From assembly GCA_946555345.1 (NCBI GenBank), contig CAMNSS010000008.1, positions 52,219 to 116,218 on the forward strand: DNA of 64,000 nt. Reading direction: 5' to 3'. A model generated the notes under the pieces. It was not told the origin of the DNA and did no database searches. It saw nothing but the letters and a program-made list of their open reading frames with translations. Both the position numbers and the translations under genes were made by a program. This DNA comes from an uncultured Eubacterium sp. (GTDB lineage Bacteria; Bacillota; Clostridia; Peptostreptococcales; Anaerovoracaceae). Shown one piece after another: positions 17,049 to 26,187 of the stretch (positions are counted from its first letter, which is position 1; each line of letters starts with the position of its first letter).

Positions 17049-18302
17049 TCATGCTTTAAAATCCAAATGCTGGATCGTTCCCGCCTGGCCGTTTTCTTTC
17101 AGGTAAATCCCGGTGCGCCGTACCTTCGCGCCTTCTTCTCCCGCCGCATCATCCAGCGTATAATTCGTTGCCTGGCTTCCGAGGAAAATCGCGCCTACGC
17201 CTGCTTCCGCAAGCGAAATGAGCCGTGCGTCTTCACTGCCGCATTTCACCCAAACGGACAGCTTGTCAAACACCGCATCGTTTTCATCGATCCAGCCGTT
17301 TCCGTCCAGGTCGTATTGCGCCAGCTCGCCGAAGCCATTGCCCGTTTTTGCGCCAAACAATTCAGAGCCATCGTTGATTTTGCCGTCCCCGTTCTTATCC
17401 AGCGCCAGGAAACCGCTCGACCCATCCAGCCCGGAAATTTCCTCCGCAACGCCGTCAGCGTCCAAATCGAAGAAAAAGCTTACATCGTCTAGCTTCGCAC
17501 TGTCCGTATCCAGGTTGATCACGAGCGGATCTGTATATATGGTTTCCTCGCCCGTAATCTGGTAAGCTGCCGCAAAGCTGCGGGACATTTCCATGCTAAC
17601 GTTGAAATTGATCGCCCGTCCGTCCGAAGTCACGACTGAACCCGTTGAGGAAAACGCCATATTCTCCTGTCCCGCAATAAAGCCGGACTGAACCGTCTGC
17701 CTCGTCCAAACGCCGTTTGCCCCCGTGCCAGCAGGAGCTGCGACTGTTCCCGTGCCAACCGCGCGGCCGTTGATGACGGCTGTAACCTCCTGAAACGTCA
17801 GCGAGGATGCGGATGCGCTGAACTTCACCGAGTTTTCCGCCGCTTTTATGCTTTTCATCGCCATGTTCGGATCATAGAGCTTCTTGCCCTTTCCGGTAAA
17901 CTGTTTCAAAAGCTCCAGCATTTTTTTCAGCATTTGCAGTTCTGGGCTGTCGTCTGCCTTCGGAATTGGATTGTGAATCCAATTTCCCTCGCCAGCGTTT
18001 GCAACAAGCTGGAACGGAACAGGTTGCTGCGCCTGCGCCGCATCTTTAATCGGCTCAGTGTCGCTGTAGTGATAATTTGTGCTGCCCTGATCCTTGCGTG
18101 AAACACCTGCCGAAGAGGTCGTGTACACAGCGGAGCCGCCTTCTGCTTCAAACTGCGAAATCCCAACCTTCTTCGCATGCACGGACGCCCGTTGGAGTTC
18201 GCCTCCTTGATAGCTTCTCGTGATGGTGGACTGCGTTTCCTTGGCTTCTGCCTCATAGGTTCGATAAGAAGACATTGCAACTACACTGTTTTCAATCTTC
18301 AT
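17049..18302 (-). CDS. Protein with EF-hand/dockerin-like Ca-binding repeats
   Basis: A 417-residue protein without signal peptide or membrane helix. Residues about 1-110 are polar and probably disordered. A middle region (about 155-265) contains an FSSTGSVVTSDGRAINFNVSMEMSRS stretch typical of a widespread uncharacterised family. The C-terminal third has acidic Ca-loop repeats (DLDADGVAEEI, DKNGDGKINDGSELFG, DLDGNGWIDENDAVF). Such proteins occur in motile clostridia and proteobacteria with unknown function. The start has a very strong AAAGGAGGTGG site six bases upstream. A terminator follows the stop. I do not assign a role. Confidence 0.75.
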   Translation of the reverse strand: MKIENSVVAMSSYRTYEAEAKETQSTITRSYQGGELQRASVHAKKVGISQFEAEGGSAVYTTSSAGVSRKDQGSTNYHYSDTEPIKDAAQAQQPVPFQLVANAGEGNWIHNPIPKADDSPELQMLKKMLELLKQFTGKGKKLYDPNMAMKSIKAAENSVKFSASASSLTFQEVTAVINGRAVGTGTVAAPAGTGANGVWTRQTVQSGFIAGQENMAFSSTGSVVTSDGRAINFNVSMEMSRSFAAAYQITGEETIYTDPLVINLDTDSAKLDDVSFFFDLDADGVAEEISGLDGSSGFLALDKNGDGKINDGSELFGAKTGNGFGELAQYDLDGNGWIDENDAVFDKLSVWVKCGSEDARLISLAEAGVGAIFLGSQATNYTLDDAAGEEGAKVRRTGIYLKENGQAGTIQHLDFKA

Positions 18303-18416
18303 ATGCCACCTCCTTTCCCTAATACTATATATTTCGGCACAAAACCGCCAAAAAATTACAGCGGGCGGGAATTATTCTTGATTAATGGAGAAGCGGGAAG
18401 CACGCACCATAGCTTT

Positions 18417-19299
18417 TTAAATAAATGCCTCCTTCAATATACCATGCTCCAAATCATCAATATTATAAATATATTCCATAGCATCAAATGTTTCCCGCAA
18501 ATTACCTTTTGCGCTTTTCCAGCCAATACCATCAGTAAACCAACAAAACTCAAACCCATCTATGGAGCGTGCTTCTTGCGCTAACATCTTATAGCTACGA
18601 GCCGTTTCATTTAATTTAGAACCTCCGCCTGTGTAGAAATTAGTTTCTATCGCATAAATCACATTGTCGGTTTTAATAACAAAATCAAATCTTTTAGCAG
18701 CCTTACCTTGGTTTGCACTTTTTTTCTATGCTTGCAAGATACATTTCTTTATAATATGTAATGCCTTGGATAAATCCAGCCTCTTTTATATATCCTTCAA
18801 CCAAATCTTCCATTAAATGGCCGCCACGATTCTTTCTGCCATTTGAATCTAATCCAGTCTCTATCCCCGTCACATAATCCACCAAATTATTAATAAGATG
18901 CTTCTGCAGCAAGCCAAATAAACCTGTCCTCTCCATGAAATAGCAATATTTTTCATATACGCTAAATTGATGACCATTAAATTGATATTCCCCATCATTT
19001 AATATATCAGCATTAAATTGATATAAAACGCCACCGTTATCGTCTTGGCAATATATTTCACGTTCTCTTTTTGCCAATAAAATTGGAATGGCTTTAAGAG
19101 TTTCTGGGTACGTCCGGAGAATGCTAATAAATTGTTCTTTAATGTCGCCACTGCCAATCAATGAATTTAAAATATTAAGCTCTATTTTTATCTCGTCAAC
19201 ATTCTTGTAGACTTTTTCGAAATCCACATAATAATCATATGTAGAAATGCTTGCCCTGAACTTGCTCAGCCATATATCAAAATTCCTCGTTTTCACCAT
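18417..19299 (-). pseudogene. DpnII-type (GATC) restriction endonuclease, frameshifted
   Basis: The N-terminal part (start 19299 after GGAG, MVKTRNFDIWLSKF) and the C-terminal part (VIYAIETNFYTGGGSKLNETARSYK, PD-(D/E)XK-like E-x-N-F-Y) belong to one DpnII-family enzyme. The frame breaks in a run of seven A (minus strand; 18719-18725). Removing one base restores a continuous 293-residue protein, close to the 288 residues of DpnII. It is last in the order Dam-like MTase, DpnA-like MTase, nuclease, as in the classic dpnM-dpnA-dpnB operon. The homopolymer makes a phase-variable switch, true decay or a sequencing error all possible. Confidence 0.85.
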
Positions 19300-20094
19300 C
19301 AATTTTCTCCAATCTTTTCTTTGTAATTTGCAAATATTCCTCACAATTATCTATTCCTATAAATCTTCTGCCAAAACGTAACGCTGAAACCCCTGTTGTT
19401 CCAGAGCCACAAAAAGGATCCAGTATCACTTGTCCCGCTTCTGTAGATGCAAGAACAATACGATCCAGTAAATACTCCGGCTTTTGAGTCGGATGCTTAC
19501 CTTCTTTCTTCTCGGAAGGCTTTGTAAGGCTTCCTGTCCATACATCTTTCATTTGTTTGCCGCCATTCATCATTTTCATCGCCTGATAATCAAAAAAAAA
19601 TGGCGCGATTTTTTGTCATCCTTTTTCGCCCATAAAATAGTCTCTGTTGAATGTGTAAAGCATCTGCAAGCCAAATTAGGCGGGGGGTTTGTTTTTTGCC
19701 AGGTTATGTTGTTAATTATTTTGAACCCTTCCTGCTCCAAAGCCATCCCTATTGAGTAAATATTATGAAGCGTACCAGAAATCCAAATACTTCCATTTTT
19801 TTGTAGCACTCTTTTGCACATTCGTATCCACCTACGATTAAAAGTATGCTTTTCAGTGATTGGCGCTTTTCTTCCACGCCCTAGCTTATCCCATCCCGCT
19901 TTATTGACCGATACCATTTTTCCACCTTGGCACGTAATGCCATCATTACTCAAAAAATAGGGCGGATCAGCAAAAATCAGATCAATACTCTCAGTTTTTA
20001 TTTTACGTAAAGCGCTAAAAGAATCATCTAATATAACGCCTGCATTTTCAGACTCGTAATAGAATTTTACTGTCTTTGCAACTATTTCTTTCAT
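19277..20094 (-). pseudogene. DpnA-like beta-class adenine methyltransferase, frameshifted
   Basis: Catalytic motif IV (FADPPYFLSN) comes first and the AdoMet motif (DPFCGSGTTG) last, the beta-class order of DpnA, which can methylate single-stranded GATC. The upstream piece ends in DDKKSRHFF and the downstream piece resumes at MKMMNGGKQMKDVWTGSL. Between them a run of nine T (minus strand; 19592-19600) shifts the frame. Adding one base or removing two restores about 272 residues, near the 268 of DpnA. The end overlaps the nuclease start by 23 bases. The second homopolymer lesion in one operon is notable. Confidence 0.85.
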
Positions 20095-20108
20095 TCTTTT
20101 CCACTTCC

Positions 20109-20942
20109 TTAATAGTTACAAATAATAACTTCTTTCCCCACGCGATTAGACGCATCCGAATTAATAAAACGTTTAACATCAACTACATCGAGACGGTATC
20201 CCTTATTTCCATACAATTCATTAATCAATTGTGTATTATGATTCGTAAGCATACAGTAACAGCCCCTTTCAGTAAGTTCATCATATAAAGCCGCCAGCCT
20301 CCTATGGCTTTCTATATCAAAGCCTTCTTTTGTGTAAGATTCAAATGAAGTTGGATTTAACGGAGCATATGGGCTATCAATAAATACAAAATCACCTTTC
20401 GCCGCTTTATCACAAGCAACCTCAAAATCCCCGTCTAAAATCCTTACATTTTTCAAGTAAGATGATATGGCATAAATCGAATTAGCATCTATAGACGCCT
20501 TTCTGCTATTATTATATGGAACATTAAACAAGCCTTTCCCATTAACCCGGCACAACCCATTAAAGCAATGTTTATTAATAAATACAAATAATGCCGCTAA
20601 CTCAACATCAAGCTCCTCTTGCATCAATTTATCATTATAATTCTCCCGCAAAAAATAATAATATTTTTTTCCATCCTCCCAAATTTCTGCATCGAGGCGG
20701 TTTACTTCTTGAACGAACGCTTCTGGTTTATTACAGATCTGTCGATATGCATTGACTAAAGCTATATTAATATCATTAATTACAGCCTTTTGCGGAAGCA
20801 ATTCAAATAAAACAGCGCCGCCGCCAATAAAAGGTTCATAATAATTATTGTACTCCCGGGGCATCCTTTCTCTTATTTGTGGCAATAACTGACGTTTGCC
20901 GCCCGCCCATTTCACGAATGGAGTTATATTTGTTTTTTTCAT
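20109..20942 (-). CDS. Dam/DpnM-like GATC adenine methyltransferase
   Basis: A 277-residue alpha-class (D12) MTase, intact. Motif X is FVKWAGGKRQLL, motif I is PFIGGGAVLFE and the catalytic motif is DSPYAPL, where the family normally has DPPY; the Ser replaces the first Pro. Family length is right (DpnM 284). It should methylate adenine in GATC duplex DNA. It heads the three-gene DpnII-like operon, 14 bases before the second MTase. With the nuclease frame broken it may now act as an orphan Dam. Its codon use is A+T-rich compared with neighbours. Confidence 0.85.
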   Translation of the reverse strand: MKKTNITPFVKWAGGKRQLLPQIRERMPREYNNYYEPFIGGGAVLFELLPQKAVINDINIALVNAYRQICNKPEAFVQEVNRLDAEIWEDGKKYYYFLRENYNDKLMQEELDVELAALFVFINKHCFNGLCRVNGKGLFNVPYNNSRKASIDANSIYAISSYLKNVRILDGDFEVACDKAAKGDFVFIDSPYAPLNPTSFESYTKEGFDIESHRRLAALYDELTERGCYCMLTNHNTQLINELYGNKGYRLDVVDVKRFINSDASNRVGKEVIICNY

Positions 20943-21135
20943 AGCTCAATCCCCCGTTTTTAAATAAATATATTATATATCACATTGCCTTTCTATTATA
21001 AATTAGAAAGCATATGGATGACAACGACAACTTTTGCCACAGCAATACTTCATTCACTTATCAAACCAAACCCAGCCAGGGCAATTTCAACGGAAAACGC
21101 AGAATAGCATAAAAATAACTTCCCCAAAAAATCAA

Positions 21136-21147
21136 GAACATTTGTTC
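21136..21147. promoter_or_regulatory. Possible SOS (LexA)-type box
   Basis: GAAC-N4-GTTC, the core of the Gram-positive LexA site, within a 14-bp palindrome (21135-21148), nine bases before a -35 element. Could also be another repressor site or chance. Confidence 0.35.
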
Positions 21148-21156
21148 TGAAACGTA

Positions 21157-21185
21157 TTGAAAACAGAACAAAGATAAAGTATAAT
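21157..21185 (+). promoter_or_regulatory. Strong predicted promoter of the PstI-like R-M remnant
   Basis: TTGAAA at 21157-21162, 17-base spacer, TATAAT at 21180-21185. Confidence 0.7.
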
Positions 21186-21218
21186 TAATTTATGCAGATG
21201 AGCATGAGGCGGGGCAAA

Positions 21219-22706
21219 ATGTTAGAAAAAGTGATTGAACGCACGAATCTGTATATTGATAATATGCCAAAAAAAGAAAGAAAAAAATACGGACAGTTCT
21301 TCACGAGCATGGAAACGGCAAGATTTATGGCAAGCTTATATGAAAATCCAACAGGGAAAACGCGCATAACGGTTTTAGATGCCGGCGCCGGCTCTGGCAT
21401 ATTGTCATGCGCCTTTCTTGAATGGGCAGAACAGTTCAATACGATAACAGAAATAAAATTGGTTTGCTATGAGAATGATGAAAACGTGTTGGGGCCTTTA
21501 AGGGAAAACCTGGAGTATTGCAAAAAGCATTCGGCAAAAAAGGTTCAATACCGCATCCAGGCATAAAATTATATTACCAGCCAATATCTGGATTTTAATT
21601 GTATGGCAAGCGGGAACCTTAATCCTCCTAAATTTGATTATGTGATTGGAAATCCGCCCTATATGAAAATATCAAAGGGTGCGCCAGAAGCGAAAGCAAT
21701 GCCAGAAATTTGTTATGGTGCGCCGAATCTGTATTTTATCTTTGCCGCTATGGGGCTTTTTCATTTGAAAGATGATGGGGAAATGGTCTATATCATTCCC
21801 CGTTCATGGACATCGGGAGCATATTTCAAACGATTCCGGCAGTACTTTTTGACAAAAGGCAAATTAGGGCATATCCACTTGTTTGCGAGCCGAAACAAGG
21901 TCTTTGACAAAGAGGAGGTTTTGCAAGAAACCATCATCATAAAGGTTAAAAAGACGAATATAAGCCCCACGCATATAAAAATCACTTCATCGAAGTCTAA
22001 CAAAGACTTTGGCGAAATAACATCTTTGGCTGTGCCATACGACCTTGTTGTTTCTGGGAAGGATTACTATGTATATTTGGTAACAGGCGAGGAAGAAGTA
22101 TCGGTATTGGAGCGGTTGCGCCAATTCAACCAGACATTGCCGGATATCGGGGTAAAAATGAAAACGGGATTAATGGTAGATTTCAGAAACCGCAATATGC
22201 TCCGCAGCGAGGAGGAAGATGGAGCAATTCCATTATTTTATCCGCAGCACATTAAACAAGGAAAGGTTCAGTTTCCTATCCAAAAAGAACACGAATATAT
22301 AATGACAGGCCAGCGCGGGCTTGTATAGGATAATAAGAATTATTTGTTCGTAAAAAGATTTACCGCAAAAGAAGAACCCCGGAGATTGCAATGCGGGATT
22401 TACCTAGCGAAGCATTATCCACAGTATGCGAAAATCAGCACGCAAAACAAAATCAATTTTATTGATTCTCTATCAGGTGAAATGCCAGAATGCCTGGTAT
22501 ATGGTTTGTATGTGCTTTTTAATTCCACCTTATACGATGCGTACTACAGGATTTTGAACGGCTCTACACAAGTGAACTCTACAGAAGTAAATTCCATGCC
22601 CGTGCCGGATACGAAAAGCATACGGGAAATGGGCAGAGAATTGATGAAAACAAAGGACTTATCGGAGAAAACCTGCGATTTGATTTTGGAGGAATACTGT
22701 GAATAA
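21219..22706 (+). pseudogene. PstI/BsuBI-type adenine methyltransferase with two nonsense codons
   Basis: One reading frame runs the whole length but is cut by TAA at 21564-21566 and TAG at 22326-22328. The pieces carry an AdoMet motif (VLDAGAGSG), the catalytic NPPY (FDYVIGNPPYMKIS) and a C-terminal recognition region (FVKRFTAKEEPRRLQ, NSTEVNSMPVPD). Ignoring the stops gives about 495 residues, close to M.PstI and M.BsuBI (about 500). This gamma-class enzyme would methylate A in CTGCAG-like sites; the specificity is inferred from the adjoining nuclease fragment. The promoter and start are still good. It reads as a gene losing function by point mutation. Confidence 0.85.
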
Positions 22707-23060
22707 GGTTGAAGAAGCAAGAAGCATTTTGCAATTAATTGGTATGCCAAAGGCGCAGCAGGCAGATGTATGTTGTTTTTGTTTGCTTGCAATGGCAGGC
22801 ATAAAGCCAAGCCTGTCATGGAATGAAGCAAAAAATAATCCGTAACTTCCGCAGGCCCGATGGATGCAAAGCGGATTCTTGAAATCACAGAGATGACGAA
22901 AAATGTTATGGCTGGGAAAATTTATGTTACTGCATTTTTGGATTTCAAAACATATAAGAAGTTTTCCGAATCATTGGCATGGGAGACAGAAGTTTGGATT
23001 GCAGAAATGCCGGAACATATGATCCATTTCAACGGAGATAAGTTTTTAGGACCAAGATAA
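22699..23060 (+). pseudogene. BsuBI/PstI-type restriction endonuclease, internally deleted
   Basis: A GTG at 22699 (overlapping the MTase end) begins NKVEEARSILQLIGMPKAQQ, the N-terminal domain of BsuBI/PstI nucleases; this frame stops at 22843-22845. In another frame, 22860-23060 encodes the family C-terminus (LAWETEVWIAEMPEHMIHF, ending NGDKFLGPR). The central ~200 residues with the catalytic centre are gone. About 120 of the usual 316-326 codons remain. This is a clear deletion remnant. Confidence 0.85.
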
Positions 23061-23062
23061 CT

Positions 23063-23419
23063 ATGAAAAACAAACCATGCGTATACATCCTTTCCTGCAA
23101 AGACGGCACGCTTTACACGGGCTGGACCAACGATTTTGAAAAACGCCTTGCAGCGCATAACAGCGGCAAAGGTGCAAAATACACGAGGGGACGGCGTCCC
23201 GTGAATCCCGTATACCTGGAATTTTTTCCCGATAAAATCGCCGCCACCCGCCGGGAAGCAGCAATCAAAAAGCTACCGCTTCAAAAGAAACGGCAGCTCA
23301 TCGCATCTGCACAAAATCAGTTGGATTCTATCACAAAAGCATGGCCGCAAGACTCTGCCCACCGCCACATGACAACGAAACGCGATCCCCTTTCACACAA
23401 TGACAAAGAGCAGAGCTGA
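23063..23419 (+). CDS. GIY-YIG nuclease family protein (UPF0213/YhbQ type)
   Basis: A 118-residue protein. Residues 1-80 match the small GIY-YIG domain: CVYILSCKDGTLYTGWTND, AHNSGKGAKYTRGRRP, EFFPDKIAATRREAAIKKLP. YhbQ-like proteins are thought to act on DNA in repair or recombination; the activity here is inferred. The start lies two bases after the PstI-like nuclease remnant, so the two are or were co-transcribed. The C-terminal 25 residues run into a degenerate DNA repeat (from 23367), so the native protein may once have been shorter. Confidence 0.88.
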   Translation: MKNKPCVYILSCKDGTLYTGWTNDFEKRLAAHNSGKGAKYTRGRRPVNPVYLEFFPDKIAATRREAAIKKLPLQKKRQLIASAQNQLDSITKAWPQDSAHRHMTTKRDPLSHNDKEQS

Positions 23420-23535
23420 CTAAATTCAGTTCAAAACCAGAATGGCAAAGCGCTATCTCCTTTTACACAATGACAAAGCTCTGCCACTTTCACACGGCGA
23501 CAAAATTCTAACACCTTCCTATGATAGCAAAGACC
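23367..23535. repeat. Degenerate ~28-bp repeat, about six units
   Basis: Units sharing CACA-ATGACAAAG begin near 23367, 23395, 23437, 23466, 23491 and 23518. The best pair (23381-23410 and 23451-23480) differs at only about 4 of 30 positions. The array starts inside the 3' end of the GIY-YIG gene and fills the gap after it. Confidence 0.65.
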
Positions 23536-23550
23536 GCTCTATCACCAGGC

Positions 23551-24159
23551 TCACTCATCCGATTCGGCCTGTAACGCCAAAAGCTCCCCAAAAGCCTTCT
23601 GGCTTGCGCCAAAGTCCCTGACATCCCTGCCCAAAGCTTCCCCGGCGCTGGCCGTATCGACCGATTCCGACGCCTGATTCTCCTGTTTTTCCTGGTTTAC
23701 CTGATTCTCCTGTTTTCCCCCCGTGCTGCCGGAACGCAGGGAATACGTCCACTCTACCTTTCCAAGCTGGGGAATCAATGCCAAGAGCTGCTGCGCCTTC
23801 TTCCCCATTTTCGCATCAAAAGAAGCTTTGTTTTCCGCTTTTACCGATTTTTCCGCCACCAACAACAAAGTATATACACCGCTTTCAGGCGCAATCTCCA
23901 CGCTGTATTTCCCTGCAAGCGTTTCCATTTCCATCGCTTCCAGAAGCGTTGCCACGGCGGCAGTATCCGTCAAATCATCCACCCGCAGGGAATATGCCTT
24001 TTTCGCATATTGCTGGGAAACGCCGCCGCCCCCGGCCGCCGCATCCGTCCTGCCGGAAAACAACGCCAGCGTCCCAGCCGCAATCAGAAGCGCCGTCACC
24101 GCCAGGACTGCCGGAATATGCCACGCCTTTTTCTTGCCATTCACAATTCCATGCAACAT
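23551..24159 (-). CDS. Membrane-anchored hypothetical protein, DUF4825-like
   Basis: A 202-residue protein with a short basic start, one transmembrane helix (about residues 14-37) and an extracellular region. The segment from YSLRVDDLTDTAAVATLLEA to LLALIPQLGKVEWTYSL resembles the DUF4825 domain found at the ends of some signalling proteins; I am not certain of this. The C-terminus has a Gln/Glu/Asn repeat (QENQVNQEKQENQ). The start at 24159 has GAGGGTGG upstream; a longer form from 24243 lacks one. It is read in the same direction as the ABC genes upstream but 150 bases apart. Confidence 0.6.
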   Translation of the reverse strand: MLHGIVNGKKKAWHIPAVLAVTALLIAAGTLALFSGRTDAAAGGGGVSQQYAKKAYSLRVDDLTDTAAVATLLEAMEMETLAGKYSVEIAPESGVYTLLLVAEKSVKAENKASFDAKMGKKAQQLLALIPQLGKVEWTYSLRSGSTGGKQENQVNQEKQENQASESVDTASAGEALGRDVRDFGASQKAFGELLALQAESDE

Positions 24160-24309
24160 ATACCACCCTCTGCAATTTTTATCCGCTACAATAGGCTTTT
24201 CGGCTGTTTTCTCCAGCCGCAGGGAAGCGAACCTCCCAGACATACCTGTTATAACATCTTTTTATGAAGGGTTTGTGACGGAAAAAGGGCATTTAAATAA
24301 AGCCGCGCT

Positions 24310-26187
24310 TTACTGCTGCCCCGCAAACTGGCTGTTGTATAGCTTCTCATAAAAGCCTCCCTGTGCCAGCAGCGATTCATGAGACCCCTGCTCGATGATA
24401 TCGCCATGATCCATCACCAAGATATGGTCTGCGTCCTTGATCGTTGACAAGCGATGGGCAATGATAAAACTGGTCCGGCCTTTCATCAGGTTCGCCATGG
24501 CTTTCTGGATCAACGATTCCGTCCTAGTATCCACGGAACTTGTCGCTTCGTCCAATATCAGGATCGGCGCATCCGCCAGGAATGCCCGCGCAATGGTCAG
24601 AAGCTGTTTCTGCCCCTGCGAAATATTCGTCGCCTCTTCGTTGATTTCCATGTCGTAACCCTTCGGATGCGTTTTGATGAAGTGGTCGATATGGGCAGCC
24701 TTTGCGGCTGCCTCCACCTCTGCATCGCTAGCCGCACGGTTTCCATAGCGGATATTCTCACGGACAGTCCCGTTATACAGCCAAGTATCCTGCAACACCA
24801 TACTGAACATATCCCGCAGGTTTTTGCGGGAAAGCTTCTTGATATCGCATCCATCCACCAGGATCTGCCCGCCAGAAAGCTCATAAAAGCGCATCATCAG
24901 CTTAACGATCGTCGTCTTTCCCGCCCCAGTCGGCCCAACAATAGCGACCCGCTGTCCGGGCTTTGCGGTAAATGAAAAATCATTGATCACCAGCTCTGCC
25001 GGATGATATCCGAACGATACATGCGCAAATTCCACCTGCCCCTGCACATCAGCGATTTTCATCTGCGCAGCAGGCGTTTCATCGATCCCGTCCTCCTCGG
25101 CTTCATCGAGCAGCTCGAAGATACGCTCCGCCGCTGCTGCCGTCGATTGCAACTGGTTTACGATGTTTGCAAGCTGGGCGATCGGCTGGTTAAAATTGCG
25201 GACGTATTGAATAAAAGCCTGGATATCGCCGATGGACACCCGCCCGTGGATGGCAAGGAAGCCGCCGAGCAAGCAGACCGCCACATACGACAGATTCCCA
25301 ATCAAAACCGCAGCCGGCTGCATAATGCCGGAAATAAACTGCGATTTCCATGCCGATTCACAAAGCTTTTCATTATATTCATGAAACACCTTCTCCGATT
25401 CGGCTTCACGGTTAAACGCCTTGATGATATCATGCCCTGTATACATCTCCTCTACATGCCCATTGACCGCACCCAGGTATTTCTGCTGGTTGCTGAAATG
25501 CTTCTGGGATTTGGAAACCACCAGCTTAATGACAAGCATCGAAAGCGGGATCACGACCAATGCCAATACCGTCATCATCACATTGATGGAAAGCATCATC
25601 ACCAGCGTACCGATTACCGTAGCCGCACTGCTGATGGTCTGCGCCAGGCTGTTGGATAAGGTTTGGTTCACGGTTTCCACGTCGTTGATCATGCGGCTCT
25701 GTATTTCGCCGTGCGTCTTGCTGTCAAAATACTTGAGTGGCAGCAGATCCAGTTTGACAGACATCTTATCGCGCAAAGTATAGATAACCTTCTGTGATAC
25801 ATCCGCCATGATCCAGCCCTGCATCGCCCCAAAGAGCAGGCTGAGGATATACATACCCAGCAAAACCGCCAAAATGGACAAAAGCGCTTCAAAATCCACG
25901 CCGCCTGCGCCCATAAGCCCTTCCACCACCTTATCGGTAGCCTTGCCCAGCACTGCCGGGGAAATGATCGCAAAGGCAGTGCTGAGTATCGCAAAGATGC
26001 AGACGATGGCCAGCCTGATTTTATAAGGCGCAAGATATCCGAGCAAAACACGCATCGTCTTCTTGAAATCCTTCGCCTTTTCACCGGGCATCATTCCTGC
26101 GCCATGGCCGCCGTGGCCGCCGCGTCCTGGCCGCTTTGCCCCTGCGGGATGCTTCATGCCGTGCTTTTCCCCCGTATGATTTGCCAT
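24310..26187 (-). CDS. ABC exporter half-transporter (permease-ATPase), second subunit
   Basis: A 625-residue fusion of a six-helix exporter domain (about 55-350) and an ATPase domain (about 385-620). Walker A is GPTGAGKTT, Walker B ILILDEATSSVD, with the H-loop in IIAHRLST. The ABC signature is ISQGQ rather than LSGGQ, as often in one half of heterodimeric exporters. The N-terminal tail is Gly/His/Lys-rich (GGHGGHGAGMM), perhaps metal-binding. Its start overlaps the stop of the partner gene by one base, and the run is headed by a MarR regulator, so this is likely a MarR-controlled drug or lipid exporter of the LmrCD type. Confidence 0.92.
   Translation of the reverse strand: MANHTGEKHGMKHPAGAKRPGRGGHGGHGAGMMPGEKAKDFKKTMRVLLGYLAPYKIRLAIVCIFAILSTAFAIISPAVLGKATDKVVEGLMGAGGVDFEALLSILAVLLGMYILSLLFGAMQGWIMADVSQKVIYTLRDKMSVKLDLLPLKYFDSKTHGEIQSRMINDVETVNQTLSNSLAQTISSAATVIGTLVMMLSINVMMTVLALVVIPLSMLVIKLVVSKSQKHFSNQQKYLGAVNGHVEEMYTGHDIIKAFNREAESEKVFHEYNEKLCESAWKSQFISGIMQPAAVLIGNLSYVAVCLLGGFLAIHGRVSIGDIQAFIQYVRNFNQPIAQLANIVNQLQSTAAAAERIFELLDEAEEDGIDETPAAQMKIADVQGQVEFAHVSFGYHPAELVINDFSFTAKPGQRVAIVGPTGAGKTTIVKLMMRFYELSGGQILVDGCDIKKLSRKNLRDMFSMVLQDTWLYNGTVRENIRYGNRAASDAEVEAAAKAAHIDHFIKTHPKGYDMEINEEATNISQGQKQLLTIARAFLADAPILILDEATSSVDTRTESLIQKAMANLMKGRTSFIIAHRLSTIKDADHILVMDHGDIIEQGSHESLLAQGGFYEKLYNSQFAGQQ

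Noticed and set aside
16822..17052. A 76-codon frame overlapping the end of the Ca-loop gene
   Set aside because: A strong terminator hairpin lies inside the frame, there is no ribosome site and no homology.
18417..23060. Prophage or integrative element carrying the R-M genes
   Set aside because: No integrase, transposase, structural gene or flanking direct repeat was recognised around the block.
23367..23535. CRISPR-like spacing of short repeats
   Set aside because: Units are too degenerate, spacers would be near zero length, the array begins inside a gene, and no cas gene is in the window.
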